Below the pieces are notes generated by a model. It searched no databases and had not been told where the DNA came from. It saw only the letters and a list, made by a program, of their open reading frames with translations. A DNA stretch of 64,000 bases, from contig JAQFVV010006238.1 of the NCBI GenBank assembly GCA_028023455.1, positions 8,042,349 to 8,106,348 on the forward strand, in the 5' to 3' direction. Shown piece after piece: positions 1-13,689 of this stretch (the stretch's first letter is position 1; each line of letters begins with the position of its first letter). Source of the DNA: Epiperipatus broadwayi (taxonomy: Eukaryota; Onychophora; Udeonychophora; Euonychophora; Peripatidae). The translations under genes were made by a program, and so were the position numbers.

Positions 1-1200
1 AATTTAAACAATCAATTATTAATTTGAAAATCAAATAAGAGTTCATTTTAAAATTTAAATTAGCTGAATCTTTAAAAAAAACAATGACAAAAGTTCTTAA
101 TTATTTTTTTTGTTGTTGTTAATTTTTAAAGTTCATAGCTCATGGTAGAAGAGTCCAGGTTTCTGCTTTTAGTTCCCATGATGCCTCCATTGGAAGATAA
201 TGTTTTGGAGATGGCAATAGCTGGTTCAAGGTGTCACAGTCTTTTCATTTTTTTTTATACAGAGAGTGTGGTATATGCATTCTACCACATCTCTCAAACA
301 CAAAATGCTGGAACTGCCAGAAAAAACTGTATTTCCCTTTTTATATTATCCACACGGATTCAATCAACAAAATGTCACTAATCCATCACTTTCGTTAGGG
401 TCCGAGCCAAGGCTTGGTGCTTCCATTGGTCAAGCTAATTTCTTTTTATTTTCTTATCTATCTTTCATCAGATCATTTTAATTATACAAGAGCCCAAGGA
501 TAGCTTGCTTTTCAAACAATTTATAAACAATCATTTTCATTTACAGATTACAAGAATTAATTAATACCTGTTTTTATTTTGAAATCTTGTACTTTTTTTT
601 TATAAAAAAGTACATTCAAATACTTATTTATTTGTTTTTTTTATAAAAAATATTTATAAAGTTTGGCATCTGTGCGAATGTATATACGTTTAACAAAACA
701 TTTTAATTTTAGCGTTTAGTTTTTTACTTTTATTTGCGAACTTTTAAGTTTTTATTTTAAATTAATGTAACAACATATTTATATATCGTTACATATCAGT
801 AAACTTCCTCAAAAAACAAAAACATTAAAAAAAAAAAGAATTAACTTAGTGTTAGTTATTTTACGTTTCACAAATTGATTATATATGAAAATTTCAAAAG
901 GACAAAACTTTTTTTTTTACAAAACAAAACAGTAATTACCCACAAATATAATGATTAAAAAAAAAGTTGACTGTTGATTTCCTATTACCAGCTAAATTTC
1001 TGCCCCCTCCCAAGTTTCATTTCTCCTACCTTTAACTATTACTTAGGCAAGTTGAACGATTAGATTTTAATTTAACAAGACTTTTTAAAAAAAAAAAAAA
1101 TATGATTTAGAATTATTATTACATTTTATTTATTAGTTTTTATTCCTCGAATTTATCTCTACATATGCGCAATTTTTCTTACTGGCAGCACTTTTTAAAC
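1..1200 (+). mobile_element. Family A element, copy 1 (truncated by window edge)
   Basis: Bases 1-760 align with 2,710-3,440 in the same orientation and with 19,860-20,720 in reverse. Shared blocks include GGAACTGCCAGAAAAAACTG and a Lys/Leu-free AT tail ending near GCATCTGTGCGAATGTATAT. At 1,137-1,194 there is a piece (TTCCTCG, ATGCGCAA, TTACTGGCAGC) that is the reverse complement of 1,681-1,760, as expected for the right terminal repeat of this element. The small open frames over 142-481 are not conserved as protein between copies and are not called as genes. Bases 1,200-1,437 could not be matched with confidence. Confidence 0.7.
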
Positions 1201-1437
1201 AAAACTTCAAACTGCAACTCCACGTCAATACAACAAATATATTTATACTAATTTCAGAAAAAATATTACGGGCATGGTTTATTTTCAAAAGTACTAGTGG
1301 TTTATTAAACATCTGGCTATAACTCTATGTTAGTACAAAAATGTACTTATTTCAGAAAAAACAACAAATGTTATTTGCATGATTCACTTTTAAAATTCTC
1401 AGGGCACTCGTGATTTATTAAAGATCGGCCCAAGTTG

Positions 1438-3440
1438 AGTAGCCAGTTATAACAATCGAAATGCAAAGTGAAGATCGAATCTAACCGCAAACTACGATAT
1501 CTGCTCTACATGGCACCATCTAGGCATTTAAACCTAGAAAAATTTATAGAGTAGGCAGATACGTGCTGTTAAGATTCCACTTTATTTAAATATTCAGATC
1601 GTTAGCCCAAGTCACTAGCTCAGTGGAGACGCAGAGATAAAAATCTATATCTTAATTTATATCTTAAATATAAATAAATAAAAGCCACTGCCAGAAATTA
1701 ACACATAAAAATATTTATTTACGCACATATAAAATAACATTTAAATTTTGAGGAATATATTCACCATTTTAGATTTTTCTATTAATCTTTAGTTTTACAT
1801 TTAAGTAAATTACAACCATGAGTTTAATATTTATTTAGTGAGTTGAGGATGAATAGACTACATAGATCTGCATTTGAAAAGAAAATATTCTTCCCTGATT
1901 TAACCTTAGGCAACAAATTTCGTAATCAAACTGGTGCCAATCCATCTGATACATTTATGTATTCAATGTAGCATGAAAATATGACAACACAAAATACTAT
2001 ACTGTCAGGAATGTACATCTGATCAGTAAGTAGAATTAGAGAAGACATTGTCTCTCCACCAACAGGAATGTTACATCTGTTGGTGAGTAGAACAATAAAC
2101 ATAAAACTCCATAGGAATGGACTGCGGTCCTTTACCATCTTACAAACCCATCCATAGGCAAACAGAAGGTGTGTGGTGTATATATATAATCCTGCCCGTA
2201 GTGGATCTCATACTACATCTACAATTACACAAATATTTCCAATCCATTGAACCAATTCAACTACGAAATCAACACCTAAGATTGCCCTCCCTTAATATAA
2301 CTTTACAAAACTATATAGCCATTCATGCCCGACTTAAATTTAACATTTAAATACATTCGCACAGATTATTTTTATAAATTTGTTTTTAAAATGTTGAGTA
2401 TAGATCGGCTGCACAGATTCCACAGTCAAAAACATCCAAATTAAACACAATCGATCAAAATATAAAATCATCGATAATGTCAATTGCAAAAGGGAATACA
2501 CAAGGCCCCATGGCATTCATCGTAAGATGCCCACATTAACATCATTGACCTATATATTTTTATCAATTGTGAAAACTTTAACATAATCAACCGCTAACGA
2601 ATCTATGCAACGTCTATACCCAACCTAAATTTCATCATTTAAAATTTAAACAATAAATAATTTATACAATAAGAAAGAAAAAAAAATGGAAATGATTTTT
2701 ATCAATCAGAAAACATATAAAATTAAACATTATTAATTTGATTTTAAACTTAAAAAAGTCAGATAGAAGTTCATAAGCTTGAACGAAAGTTTTTAATTAT
2801 TTTTAAATTTAGAGTTCATGTCAATATAGCTTACGGTAGAAGAGTCCAGGTTTCTGCTTTTAATTCCTGCGATGCCTCCATTGGAAGATAATGTTCTGGA
2901 GATGGCAATAAGTGGTTCAATGTATCACAGTCTTTTCATTGTTTTTTTTAAATAGAGAGTGTGGTATGTGCGTCCTACTGCATCTCTCAAACACAAAACG
3001 CTGGAACTGCCAGAAAAAACTGTATTTCCCTTTTTATATTATCCACACGGATTCAATCAACAAAATGTCACTAATCCATCACTTTCATTAGGATCCGAGC
3101 CAAGGCTTGGTGCTTCCATTGGTCAAGCTAATTTCTCTTTATTTTCTTATCTATCTTTCATCAGATCATTTTAATTATACAAAAACCCAAGGCTAGCTTG
3201 CTTTTCAAACAATTTATAAACAATCATTTCCATTTACAGATTACAAGAATTAATTAATACCTGTTTTTATTTGTAAATCTTGTACTTTTTTTTTTATAAA
3301 AAAGTACATTCAAATACTTATTTATTTGTTTTTTTTTAAAAAAAATATTTTTAAAGTTTGGCATCTGTGCGAATGTATATACATTTAACAAAACATTTTA
3401 ATTTTAGCGTTTAGTTTTTTTACTTTTATTTGCGAAGGTA
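1438..3440 (+). mobile_element. Family A element, copy 2, missing its right end
   Basis: This stretch matches the reverse complement of 19,860-21,965 in the same order of blocks. The left terminal block is 1,438-1,760 (CTCTACATGGCACCATCTAG, GTAGGCAGATACGTGCTGTT, then CACTGCCAG). An inner part follows with CTGTCAGGAATGTACATCTG, then an inner inverted pair (TTGAGTATAGATCGGCTGCA at about 2,395 against GAATCTATGCAACGTCTATA at about 2,600), then the block at 2,710-3,440. No transposase frame is present, so it would be non-autonomous. Copy 1 and copy 2 lie head to tail. Confidence 0.7.
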
Positions 3441-3479
3441 TGATTATTAAACATTAATCGTTTTTTTGAAAATTTTATA

Positions 3480-3590
3480 TTTATATTTTGAATTAGGGTT
3501 GATGATGATTTTCCATCATCCCACCATCACACTAGTAATGATCATCCAGGTATAACCCACTGTACCCCATCCCATTACAATATATAAAGT
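3480..3590 (+). repeat. 3' end fragment of family D
   Basis: GATGATGATTTTCCATCATC and the closing CCCCATCCCATTACAATATA match the ends of the two long D copies at about 16,580-16,640 and 24,640-24,735. Only the last 100 or so bases are present, so this is a 5'-truncated or deleted copy. Confidence 0.6.
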
Positions 3591-6500
3591 CAGCTCATTG
3601 TATTTCTATTATTAAAAACTTAAACTTGCTAAAATAGTTTTTTCTTCTATGTTTACCAGTATTCCTGTCAAACAGGCTTTATTTATAAGAGCTCAATTCA
3701 ATAATTTACTTAATTTTATTATTAAAACTAATTTGTTTGTTATGTTGATTGGTTTATTTTGTAGGTGTGTATACATGTATATATTGTAATAATAATTTTC
3801 ACAGTTATGGGATGAAAAAAAAATTCGATTGTACCATGTGTTAGTTCTCTGCATAGAGAAATTATTCCATTCAATTTACAAAATAGACTGTTTTAAGTTT
3901 TTAAAATTCCCAAAAAGATCTTCATCCACCTAAACAGAAAATTCCTTCACTGAATTATATTGCTAATGTTTTAAGAAGATCAAATTAATCTTTGACAAGG
4001 CTATGATTGTAATGAAGAACTGATATGTTTTAAATGATAATGAAATGGTGATTGTACATTAATTATCAACAATGTTGGTATTTCTTTTTGTGTTACAGCA
4101 TAGATTTTTTAAAAAATAATTTTAGAAGAAGAAATAAATAAAACAATGGTCATTTGTAAGACTGGATCATGCTACCCTCTCATAGTTATTAAATCTTATT
4201 TTCCAAAATAGCTAGTATTCTACATTATCATAGTTAGGGGTGTAATAAATTTCTAAAAAATGTGATTATTATTACTGCTAATTTAATCAACTTTTGATCT
4301 CACGCAGAAAAAAGTAGGCAATAAAGTATTGTGGACAAATGATAATATTTATTTATTGTTAAAGGTGTTGTTTGTATTACCATCCTAAGACAAAACATCC
4401 CAATTTTTAGAGCTACACTAAAAACTTTAATGAGTCCTTACAATGGTTTAGTACAAAAGTAAATTGGTTAAGCTAAAAGTTTCTGAATCAGTTCTTACCT
4501 CAATCTGTATCTGATGCTTAAAAATCACAGATGTATATAGGGCAGTATGTCTATTCGATTGACTCATTTGGACATTGTGATCATAAAATTTTATAGACAC
4601 CTTAATGTTTTAGAAACACTCAATTTTTAGACTTATAGAAACAACTCTTTCACTAGTGGGAAAGTAGTCTTAATGTTGGAAATTATATAATCATCTACTA
4701 ATCATATCAGTATTCCTTTTAATATAAGATAAAACAACTATATAACCTGCTGGAAGAATTTTCACATTCACCATTTTTTCTTCTTAGTATCAAGATTATG
4801 TAAAGTCTAAAATATAATATTTTTACTGTAACCAAAAGAGAGTAGAATATTTTTTGTTAAGTGCTATTTCTTGGGCAAGATGTTCCTCATCAGATAAACT
4901 ATATTGAAAGAATTTTTGCCACAGCAAATATATGAACAAGATGATGATGAGAATTAAAATTTAGATATCTATTTGTATGAGTTATTTTTTATGAACTGAT
5001 ACTAACAGTGAACTATGGGGTGTTTTAGCAATTAAAACATGTAGAAAAGAAGGTGTTTTGCTATTTTCAACTTCCATGGTAGACTTAATATTAAGATGCC
5101 ATCCACTAAGAAAAATAATGAAAGAACCAAAACATCAATACTATGAAGCTATATAACAAATGTGTTACTAACATATCTGAGTGAAATGAAAAGTCTCTCT
5201 TGTTATCTACATTCAATACTTAATTGTAAAAGTTATTCATGAAAAAAAAACAGCAACTGCAGGTAATAGTGGAGAGCCCATAGAAAGCCTTGTTACTTAT
5301 TTCTATTTTTAAAAACTGTAAATAAAATGTCTTTTCCAGGGCAATTTTTTGACAATGGAATAATAAAATTGGGTAATTATTGTATTGAGCTATTATAGAT
5401 AAAGCTTATTCCACAGGAATACTGGGAAACATAAAAAAAGCTAATGATATAATTTGGTACATTTCTCATGAATTATTTCATTTTTTGGTCCAATAAACCC
5501 CCTGATTAATTTTTTCCTAAATATTATATGTTAAAATGCATGTAAAATGGTATATTTTATTATATAAAAATTTCACTGAAAAATTTATGCTAGAAGATAA
5601 GAAATTCAAAATTTCCATTCTTACAATAGACATAAGCTCCACCCTGATATGTTCAGCCATTGTCTGTTGCCTAGGCTTTAAAGCATGGTGTTTTATGACA
5701 TTGTTTAAAGAAAATAGTTCCAATGACCAAAAACATGTTTATTTGTGAATTTGTTATGGTTTTAGATTTTTTTTACAATAATTTACACTATATTTATTAG
5801 ACATCAAGAAATATAAATTATTAATAACCTATTTTGATTTAAAATACTTTATTTTCAAAAATATAATGTTATATTAGCAGTTAACATGAATACGACTTGA
5901 AGCAATTTACAAGATTAGCTTCTATGTAAGCAATCTACTGATACTTATGAGTATGAAATAAGTAATTATTCATTTGGATTTGTAAAAATAATAAAAAAAT
6001 ATTTTGATTTTGTAAACTGAAAATAATCTTTCTAGAAATAATGACATGTAAACTTTTTGTTTTGACTACAAACTCATTTTTTTTAATATTTACAGAAACA
6101 AAATGTGAACATTTAAAATTTATTTCAGTAGTAAACAAAAATATCAAATGAAGTCAAATTTATTATTTTCTGATAAGTAATAATCATTTAATCATACATT
6201 TTATGTTGATTTGTGAGACAAAGAAAAATGTCAGAAAATGCTGAAATGTGAGAGTTTTAGGCTGCATTTTTAAAGAGTTAAAATGTCTTAAATTCTTACC
6301 CTAATTTGTCTGGTATTTCCTTTTTATTTCCTGTTCTATGTAGAAAAATTCTGGTGAGAATTTTGTGTTATATGTGACTATTTAATTATTTAATCTTTTA
6401 TTTATATATATTAGACATTCTTAATATTTTCATTTTACATAATTCTTGAAACATTAATAAAGACATCTGATATAATAAAGAATGCATTTCATGTTGAATC

Positions 6501-7069
6501 AAAAGTTGTCAGTTGGTCTAGATCATAATATCTTACTTAGATCTTACTAGTTCAGTATTTATCAATATAAAATTATTACAATTTTCTCTTTAAGTTGCAG
6601 ATGTTCTGTACTCACAACATGAGATATTATCAATTTCACAAAAGCATATTAATGAATATTATTAATCAATTATTATGCTAGAGATTATTATATTTTAGCC
6701 CAGTTATAAACTTCAATTCAGTTAAAGTTTAATATGAATATTTCTTATTAAACGTAAACATGTGGTATAGTAAACTTGCATCTCTTTTTTTTGTGAGCAA
6801 AGAAATATAATATTTAGCTTAATAAATAGTTAACTATAATCATCATTAAGGTATTTAATTAAAATGAATGGTGCCAAGATGTGAAGATAGTAAGTTTGAC
6901 ACCTGTAAATCAAATTGTATTAATATGAAACGATCAAATTAAATCACAGTCATCTTACACTGATTTCAAAAGCTATCATACCTATAAAATTTATCAGAAA
7001 TCTTCATTATTCATGTAGCCTAGAGATTTAAACCCAAATCTTTTTATCAGGAATGATAGCAAAACTTTC
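3591..7069. other. AT-rich stretch, nothing identified
   Basis: There is no open frame above about 70 codons, no splice-bounded exon I would defend, and no repeat shared with the rest of the window. Unassigned intergenic or intronic DNA, possibly very old repeat remnants. Confidence 0.5.
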
Positions 7070-7083
7070 TCTTTTTTTCCAGA

Positions 7084-7182
7084 TGTCATAGCATCGTCCG
7101 GCAGGCGAACTCACAACCGTCTGCAACCACCAACTACTTGCTTGAAAGGTGGCTGTGATGACCTCTCGGCTAACAACGCTTG
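7084..7182 (-). repeat. tRNA-derived SINE (degenerate)
   Basis: Read on the minus strand, the stretch starts AGCGTTGTTAGCCGAGAGG, an A-box-like RNA polymerase III promoter. It then has a mutated B-box (GTGAGTTCGCCTGCC) and ends GACGATGCTATGACA. This is the same arrangement as the better preserved copy at 43,082-43,180. It carries a small insertion in the variable region and several substitutions. Confidence 0.75.
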
Positions 7183-7269
7183 ACTTTCTTTACTGTGTCT
7201 GGTTGTGAATTAATTAATTTTATAGCTTGAATATATTCATAAACATATATATATTCAGATGTTTTTTCC

Positions 7270-7550
7270 TATTCCCATGTGAATTGTAATTGATTTATTT
7301 CAACGTTTTGAGTGTTGGCTAAGAAGAGGTTTTATTTACTACGTAAATAAATTTATGTTTGACCATTATTAAGGATTATTTACTGCGTATATGAAGAAAA
7401 TGGTTGAAAGGTTATGAATCTGACTCTAACAATCGAACACGTGCTCACCCATTGTCTACATATATATATATACTGAATAAAACCTCTTCTTAGCCAACCT
7501 CCAAAACTTTGAAATAAATCAAATACACACATGTATATATAAAACATTTT
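7270..7550. mobile_element. Foldback MITE-like element
   Basis: The arms at about 7,290-7,337 and 7,478-7,535 are inverted copies of each other. GGCTAAGAAGAGGTTTTATT on the left pairs with AATAAAACCTCTTCTTAGCC on the right, and GATTTATTTCAA is also shared. The 140 bp between them is AT-rich and non-coding. No clear target duplication was seen. Confidence 0.65.
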
Positions 7551-8410
7551 ATGACTATAGAAATTATCGTAAATTATACTGAAAACATTTCTATATGCGT
7601 TAAACTACTCAATGGAATATTACATTCCACACATTAATCATTACAAACGCACAGCTATATTTATATATATAAAGTCGTTTTTTATGTTTTTCAGTTTTCA
7701 GAAAATTGTATTAAACATAATCAATTTAGTGACTTACTTTTATTTTTTTTATAACTAGTATGTTTATTATATTAACTATTTATGTGTGTTATCATTTTTT
7801 TTATAATTTAATAATTGATGTTTTTATACATGCAACATATTATAGTTCTAAATTCTGTTTCACTGCATAAAACAACAAAAGAAAACAAAAAAAAAAAAGA
7901 AATAAAATTTAGAATTATTGAACTGAAAATATTTATATAATAAATTCTGAAAGAAAAACTAGTATCATATTAATGTTAATAAGAGGAAAGTGTTAATGTG
8001 TGTGCTTTATTATGAATCGAACTTTAATTTTATATAATAAAAAAATACAAGATATATTTATGAGCAAATTATACATTATTACTAATTTGTTTTCTTATTA
8101 AATGTTAACGAAAAACAGATGTTTTGACTCCAATTTTTTTTTTTTTTTAAATTGACACTGTTTGTGCGTCAGCATCAATATTAATAGTTTGGTATTGCTT
8201 TTATAATACTACTTAAAATAATAATGGTTGTAAAAGGAAAAATGATTGTGTCTTATAGCAATTTTTACATAGATTACATGATTTTAAATGTAGATTTTAA
8301 AAAATGTATAAAACTTAAGATAGTAATTATATGTTGGATTACTTCCAGCAAATAATATTAGTTGTTAAACGTCTTTAGAAAATTTAAATACTTAATGTTT
8401 TCATATACAT
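7551..8410. other. AT-rich stretch, nothing identified
   Basis: Homopolymer-rich sequence without open frames or recognisable repeats. Confidence 0.5.
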
Positions 8411-8515
8411 TTTTTTTCTCATGTGTCATAGCATCAGCCGGAAAGCAAAATCGCTAACCCGGGACTACTGCTTGTAAAGCAGCTGTCACTGACCTCTCGA
8501 CCACCAATGCTTGAC
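8411..8515 (-). repeat. tRNA-derived SINE
   Basis: The minus strand reads GCATTGGTGGTCGAGAGGTC (A-box region), then CAGCTGCTTTACAAGCAG (anticodon-like hairpin), then CCCGGGTTAGCGATTTTGCT (damaged B-box) and GCTGATGCTATGACAC. An A-rich tail follows (T run at 8,411-8,417 on the plus strand). It is the same family as 7,084, 35,190 and 43,082 and shares their orientation. Confidence 0.75.
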
Positions 8516-9435
8516 GTTTTCATAACCATTTAATATTTAGTAATAACACACCAGTTAGTATATAACACATAGATTAATATATAACCCAACATTTTGACTA
8601 AGATTACTTTTTTTCCTTCATCGGGTGTTTTTGCCCTCCAATCTCAGAACTAGCATTGAAAATAATTCTAGGAGTTTTAGGTTCATGAACATTGGATTAA
8701 AAATGATTTTCTAAAGAACCAGATTATTCTGTCAAATATAACAGTTAATATAAATTTTGTGTACTTACATGTAGAAAATTTTTTATTTTTTTCATTTCTT
8801 ATTGCAAATGAGGTTGATGTATGGTTTTATAATATAAATTACCACACTGGGTTAATTTATAGAGTTATTAAACATTATTAACATGTAAGCAGCTTTTTTA
8901 CATTTTCTTCTGATTACTATTTTCTTTCTGTGCAATATTTTCACTTTTCACAATCAAATATATGTTCATATGTAAAACATACCAATGAAAAAGGCTAAAA
9001 ATATTGGACAGAAAAGAATAAATACAAAGAAGGAAATTCAAAAAAGCTACCTACATGATAATTCCAAATGACCTCATAAAATAAACATAGCATGATAATC
9101 CGTAATATTTGAAAATCACTCATTATCTTTCATCTTAGGAAAAAGTGGAGAAATCAGGAGGATTTTCATAGATAAATATATGAAATTTATATTGACTGTT
9201 GTCTTTGACAGAATAGACTAGTTGGATAGAGCATTGCCTTAAATTCAATAATCACAAATCTATACTAGTACTGTCAGTCAAGTCAGAAATACTTCCATGA
9301 AGAAGAGAGAAGCATAATTCAACTCAAAGCATTGTATTATATAGTAGCCTGTGTGTTATTGCGAATAGTTTAATGCATTTAAATAAAGTTTGAATCTTTC
9401 TAAAAACATTTAACAATTAATATTAGATCTAGTCC
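8516..9435. other. AT-rich stretch, nothing identified
   Basis: No open frame or shared repeat was seen. The right part may contain further 5' sequence of the LINE remnant that starts near 9,440, but it is too decayed to claim. Confidence 0.45.
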
Positions 9436-9439
9436 ACTA

Positions 9440-10010
9440 TACAAATGCTTAATTGTTGAATATCATCTTTAGCTTAAATGTAAATATTAGAAAAACTAAG
9501 ATTATAGTGATAGATGAACAACAAATAAAAAGATGATTGATGTAATGATAAATTATGCAAATTATCAGTGAGTTTAAAAATTTTGTTATTTGAGTATTAT
9601 AATTATCTGATGGTAATCAAAATAAGTAAGATTAAAAGGGGAATACATTTTGAAAAAACAAGATTTTCAAAATAAAATAAGGTCCTATTACTAAAATAAA
9701 CATATTGACATTAAAAAGATAATAAAATTTGTTATAACTTTTGTTTGGAGTACACTAAGATATGAATGTGAGATATGGTTTTTGTGGAAGAGTATATAAT
9801 AAGATATGAAGATACAAAAATATATCTCAGAATAAAGTTGCCTATGGACAAATTGTATAGAGAAGAGTGATTAGGTGTTGAGAAAATGGGTGTGGAAAAA
9901 GAAGTTGAACAGGATATGATGAAGGAAAATAAAATTTCTAGCACATTTTGAAGCATGGTATTGTCAACAAATTTTTTTGGAGTGTAATGTTTTGGGAACA
10001 ATGTTTAGAT
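9440..10010 (+). pseudogene. Decayed non-LTR retrotransposon, C-terminal part
   Basis: Translating all three plus frames gives scattered pieces in the order typical of the region after the reverse transcriptase domain of many animal LINEs. The first is a NVRKTKI-like stretch at about 9,478, then a KFCYLS motif where KFKYLG is usual (about 9,575). Next comes FVWSTLRYECEIWFL at about 9,740 (usual form VWSVLLYGCETW), then VLRKWVWKKK and ILKHGIV. Stops and frameshifts separate the pieces, so this is a dead fossil. The pattern differs from the RTE copies elsewhere in the window, so it is probably another clade. The clade is not assigned. Confidence 0.6.
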
Positions 10011-10952
10011 GTAAGAAAAAACATCATACTTTAATAATGTAGTCAGTGAAATTGGATGTGGTCCATATACAATTATGAAAGGAATAGCTAAGGACAAAGA
10101 CACATCACTGCAGTGATAAGAACATATCTTTTGAGACTTAGTGCAATAGTGAATTTAAGTGATAAAATTTCAAGGATTGATTTCTGAATGAAAGTAAAAC
10201 AAAATTTTAGTTTAGCTAAATGAGTGCATTCTAGACATTTGAACATCACCATACCTCTCAAGAAATAGATTATATGGTTATGATTTTTATTTAATAATAA
10301 AACAATTTCAGATGATATATAATTATCTCATTAAAATTATTTTGCAAGAGTAAAGCAATGTGGAATATTTGTTCATGACCAAAAATTTTTAAATGCTCTT
10401 TTGATGACAAATTTTTATTTAAATGACATTTTAAAGGATTTGTCTATTGGTGCTTTCTACAAATTATTATTACAAAAACAATTATCTTTTCTATTCTAGA
10501 GACATCTAACAAGTTTGAATAATCAATAGACATCATATGATATAATGCTATAAAAACCTTATTTACAGACAGAATTTTGGTTTTTGTCTTTATCATGTAG
10601 AAACTACCTTTTATTTTACTTCATTGTATTATTCAAAGCTAATAGTCTGAAATTTAAAAAACCCAAAAGTTTTGAATCAAGCTAACCTGCATGATTATAT
10701 GAATCTAAAGTTGATTCAGTTTCATTATATATATATTCCAATAATTTTAATAACTATGTAAATAATTTTACAGCTTATCAAATATATAACATAAGAAATA
10801 TCAACCTATTTACAGCACAAACAAGTCTGAATATGTTACTAAGATACAACAAAATGATGGGTATTGTTTGTAAGTTGATTTAAATGATATTTAAGAATAT
10901 TGCTTGTGAATTACTTTACAAACATATTTAGAATTGTTGGTTCCATGGATAG

Positions 10953-10953
<1 letters not shown>
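10011..10953. other. AT-rich stretch, nothing identified
   Basis: The first 200 bases may continue the LINE remnant. The rest shows no frame or shared repeat. Confidence 0.4.

Positions 10954-11024
<71 letters not shown>
10954..11024. repeat. (AT)n microsatellite
   Basis: A nearly perfect run of about 71 bases of alternating T and A. Confidence 0.97.
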
Positions 11025-11026
<2 letters not shown>

Positions 11027-11179
11027 AAATGTTGTGATTCCATATGGTTGGGCAACAATTATAACTGTATGGAAAATAAGGGTTAATAAGAGAGAATCTG
11101 AGGTTACAACATCTCACAATCAGGTAGCCATTTGTAACAATACACCACATTAGGGCTGAATTATGAAGACATCAGAAAC

Positions 11180-11900
11180 CATCATTATTCCAAAATAAAC
11201 AAAATATAAAAGAAATGAGCATGAGACAACAGCAGAATTAACTATAAGTTCACCAGCATTTTACAAAAATAATAATCATTCATCATCATGAATGATCAAC
11301 AAATAATAAATCCATAAACAATCTTGTAACTGGAGACCAGGCTAATTATTTAGCCACTGCCAAATCTAAGGCAGGAATACAAACAATTATCTGGATGCAC
11401 AAACTTAGGTCCTACTCCATCAAAATACCACAATAAGTCAAATAATGCTGAGATACTAAAAACATCATGACCATCAGCAGTGTTGTGGCCATTTAGTACC
11501 ATTAGTATAATGGCCAACTATAAACTAAATTTTTAAAGAAGTAATAAATAAAATGAAATGCAGTGCATGGACTTTAAAGAATATCCCTTTTGTACCTACT
11601 AGGATCATCATCATCTGTATATAATAACATTAAACCTAAACTCCAACTCTATGTAACTGTTATGCACAAATATAGCTCAGGACACAAGAACTCTATAACC
11701 TATTACTGTGAGCAAGAAAAAATAAATAAATAAAGCAGCCTATTATAAATCACTTCAAATAATTTCTAGATTTAACCTATTATAAGTAAATAGTTTTATT
11801 GGGATCATTAAAAAATCCTAGAACATTAAGCTGTCATAAAATAAAGTCACACAACTGCAATTTATAAAACAAGAATCGGATATAATAAAGAAATTAAGAC
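11180..11900 (-). repeat. Family D fragment, inverted
   Basis: The reverse complement aligns with the 3' third of the long D copies. Shared blocks are GGCTAAATAATTAGCCTGGT (D copy at 16,140: GGCTAAATAGTTGACCTGGT), TATAGTTGGCCA, the AGTGCATGGAC stretch at about 11,560, and TGAGCTATATTTGTGCATAA at about 11,665. The 5' limit of homology is unclear, and I could not follow it convincingly past about 11,900. Confidence 0.65.
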
Positions 11901-13689
11901 TAAAAAATACTTTTTAAAAACAATTATTTAATAATTAATGACTAACAATAAACAAAAAATGACATATTATTATGAAATTTGAAACATTCATTTCATAAAA
12001 AATATATATTTTTATCAAAATTATAATCAATCAGTTGATTTCTATTCATAAATTAACTTTTAATTAATTAAGTTATTTCTTTAAAATAACTAAGATTTGG
12101 AAAAATAACATTTTTATAATCAAAGATAATCATTGATTTAGCTTAATTAATTTCTGTTAAGTTTTTAGGAGGGAAAAATAATGTTTCACAAAGAAAAATT
12201 TCAAGTTTAAAAAAAAAACCTGTTTCACACTTTGAAAACATTAACTTAATGATATTTAAAATTATCAATTCTTACAAAAAATATTATTTTTATATAAAAA
12301 ATATTTTTTATTATTAATAAAAAAAAATACAGTGTGCACACAAAAATATATCCAACCATGGTTTTTTTTTTTTTGTGGAGTCCTTCCCAATTATAATTTC
12401 CAGTTGAGTTTTTTTCTTGAAGACTTCTATACATGAACGTGATTAATTTGTCTTTTCTGATGTGCATTATTTTATTTCCAGATTAACAACAGAAAAATTT
12501 TATTCATTTCTTCTTAATAAATTTTCCAGATGAGACTAACACAGATAGAGAGACTTGTGCTCTTGGCAGAAGACAAGGTTGTAGATTACTTTAATGGGAT
12601 AACTTCTTCTCTACATTTGTATTCCACTAAAGGCAGGTTACATGAAGGAAGATAATGTTTAGCTTTTAGCTAAATTTTCTCACATGGTTTTCATTGTGGA
12701 AAACATTTTATGACTAAACTCATAGTATGCTAAAAGCTTAGTCAAAACTTTTGCTATTCCATGTAATAACTTCGTTAAGACTTCTACTTTTTTATTCTTT
12801 ATCAGCTGGATTAAGATGTGACTGCTCTCTCTCTTTCTCTTCAACAGCTAAGTTAGGAAAATTTCTTTTTACCAGACACTGAAATCTTCTGACTTATTCA
12901 TCTCTATTATTTTTTTCTAGAACAATCTTTCCTACAAGCCAATCACAACCTGTCTTCAACATGATAGTTTTTATAACAACCAATTAGATAAAGTTTTATG
13001 AATACAATTGTTCAGGTATTTTCTTCCTCAATCATAGACATTTAAAAACAAGCCAACAACTTAAAATTAACATCATAAAATTTTTGGCATTTTTTTTAAT
13101 TAAAAAAATTTCTTGCAAGAAGAAAACAAGCTAATTTGATTTTTGCATTGAACAGAGATAAAGAGGAATAAAAAAAACTACTCTAACTAATTAAAAATAA
13201 AATTTACCAAATTATTTTTTCTTTTTAAAAATACTGTTAAAAATAAAACATTATATCTCTTTTAGTGTTAAAATTAATATATTTTAAATAATTTACAAAA
13301 AAAAAAAGAAAATAATTTTTTTTTCTCTTAGTACATTTTTATAGTTTAAATTAAAACTTCTAATTAATTAAAATTACTGAAGAGAGAGAATTAAAAATAC
13401 TTGTTTGCATTCTTTTATAAATTTCTCCGCCTTTTCCAATCATATAAAACTCATTAAAATATTCATATATTAAAATCATATTATTATAAAAAAAATAATG
13501 TTTGAGATTTCTCATATTATCTTATTGTAACATAAAATATTTAGTTAATTGAAGGACCATTTTTATTATAAAAATAAATGCATGGGAATATTAAATGTTA
13601 TTTTCCCATTAATTACATAATCCTAAGCTAAACATGAGAAACACACTGCTAACTATCTAATTATTTTTAATGCAGCTATATAGCCAACT
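11901..13689. other. AT-rich stretch, possibly the rest of the inverted D copy
   Basis: By position it could be the 5' two thirds of the inverted D copy. By eye I cannot align it with 13,690-15,500 or 21,990-23,900. No open frame above 75 codons is credible. Confidence 0.35.

Noticed and set aside
142-481. Small frames conserved between 266-481 and 2,959-3,174
   Set aside because: Both lie in copies of family A, and the third copy at 20 kb does not keep the frame. DNA similarity alone explains it.
4600-5200. Possible piggyBac-like transposase trace (ETTLSLVGK near 4,640)
   Set aside because: Only one short resemblance. The downstream Asp motifs and Cys-rich tail could not be found in any frame.
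11900-13689. Full-length inverted D copy making a 5.5 kb palindrome with 13,690-16,649
   Set aside because: Only 11,180-11,900 aligns by eye. The remainder does not match either long D copy well enough.
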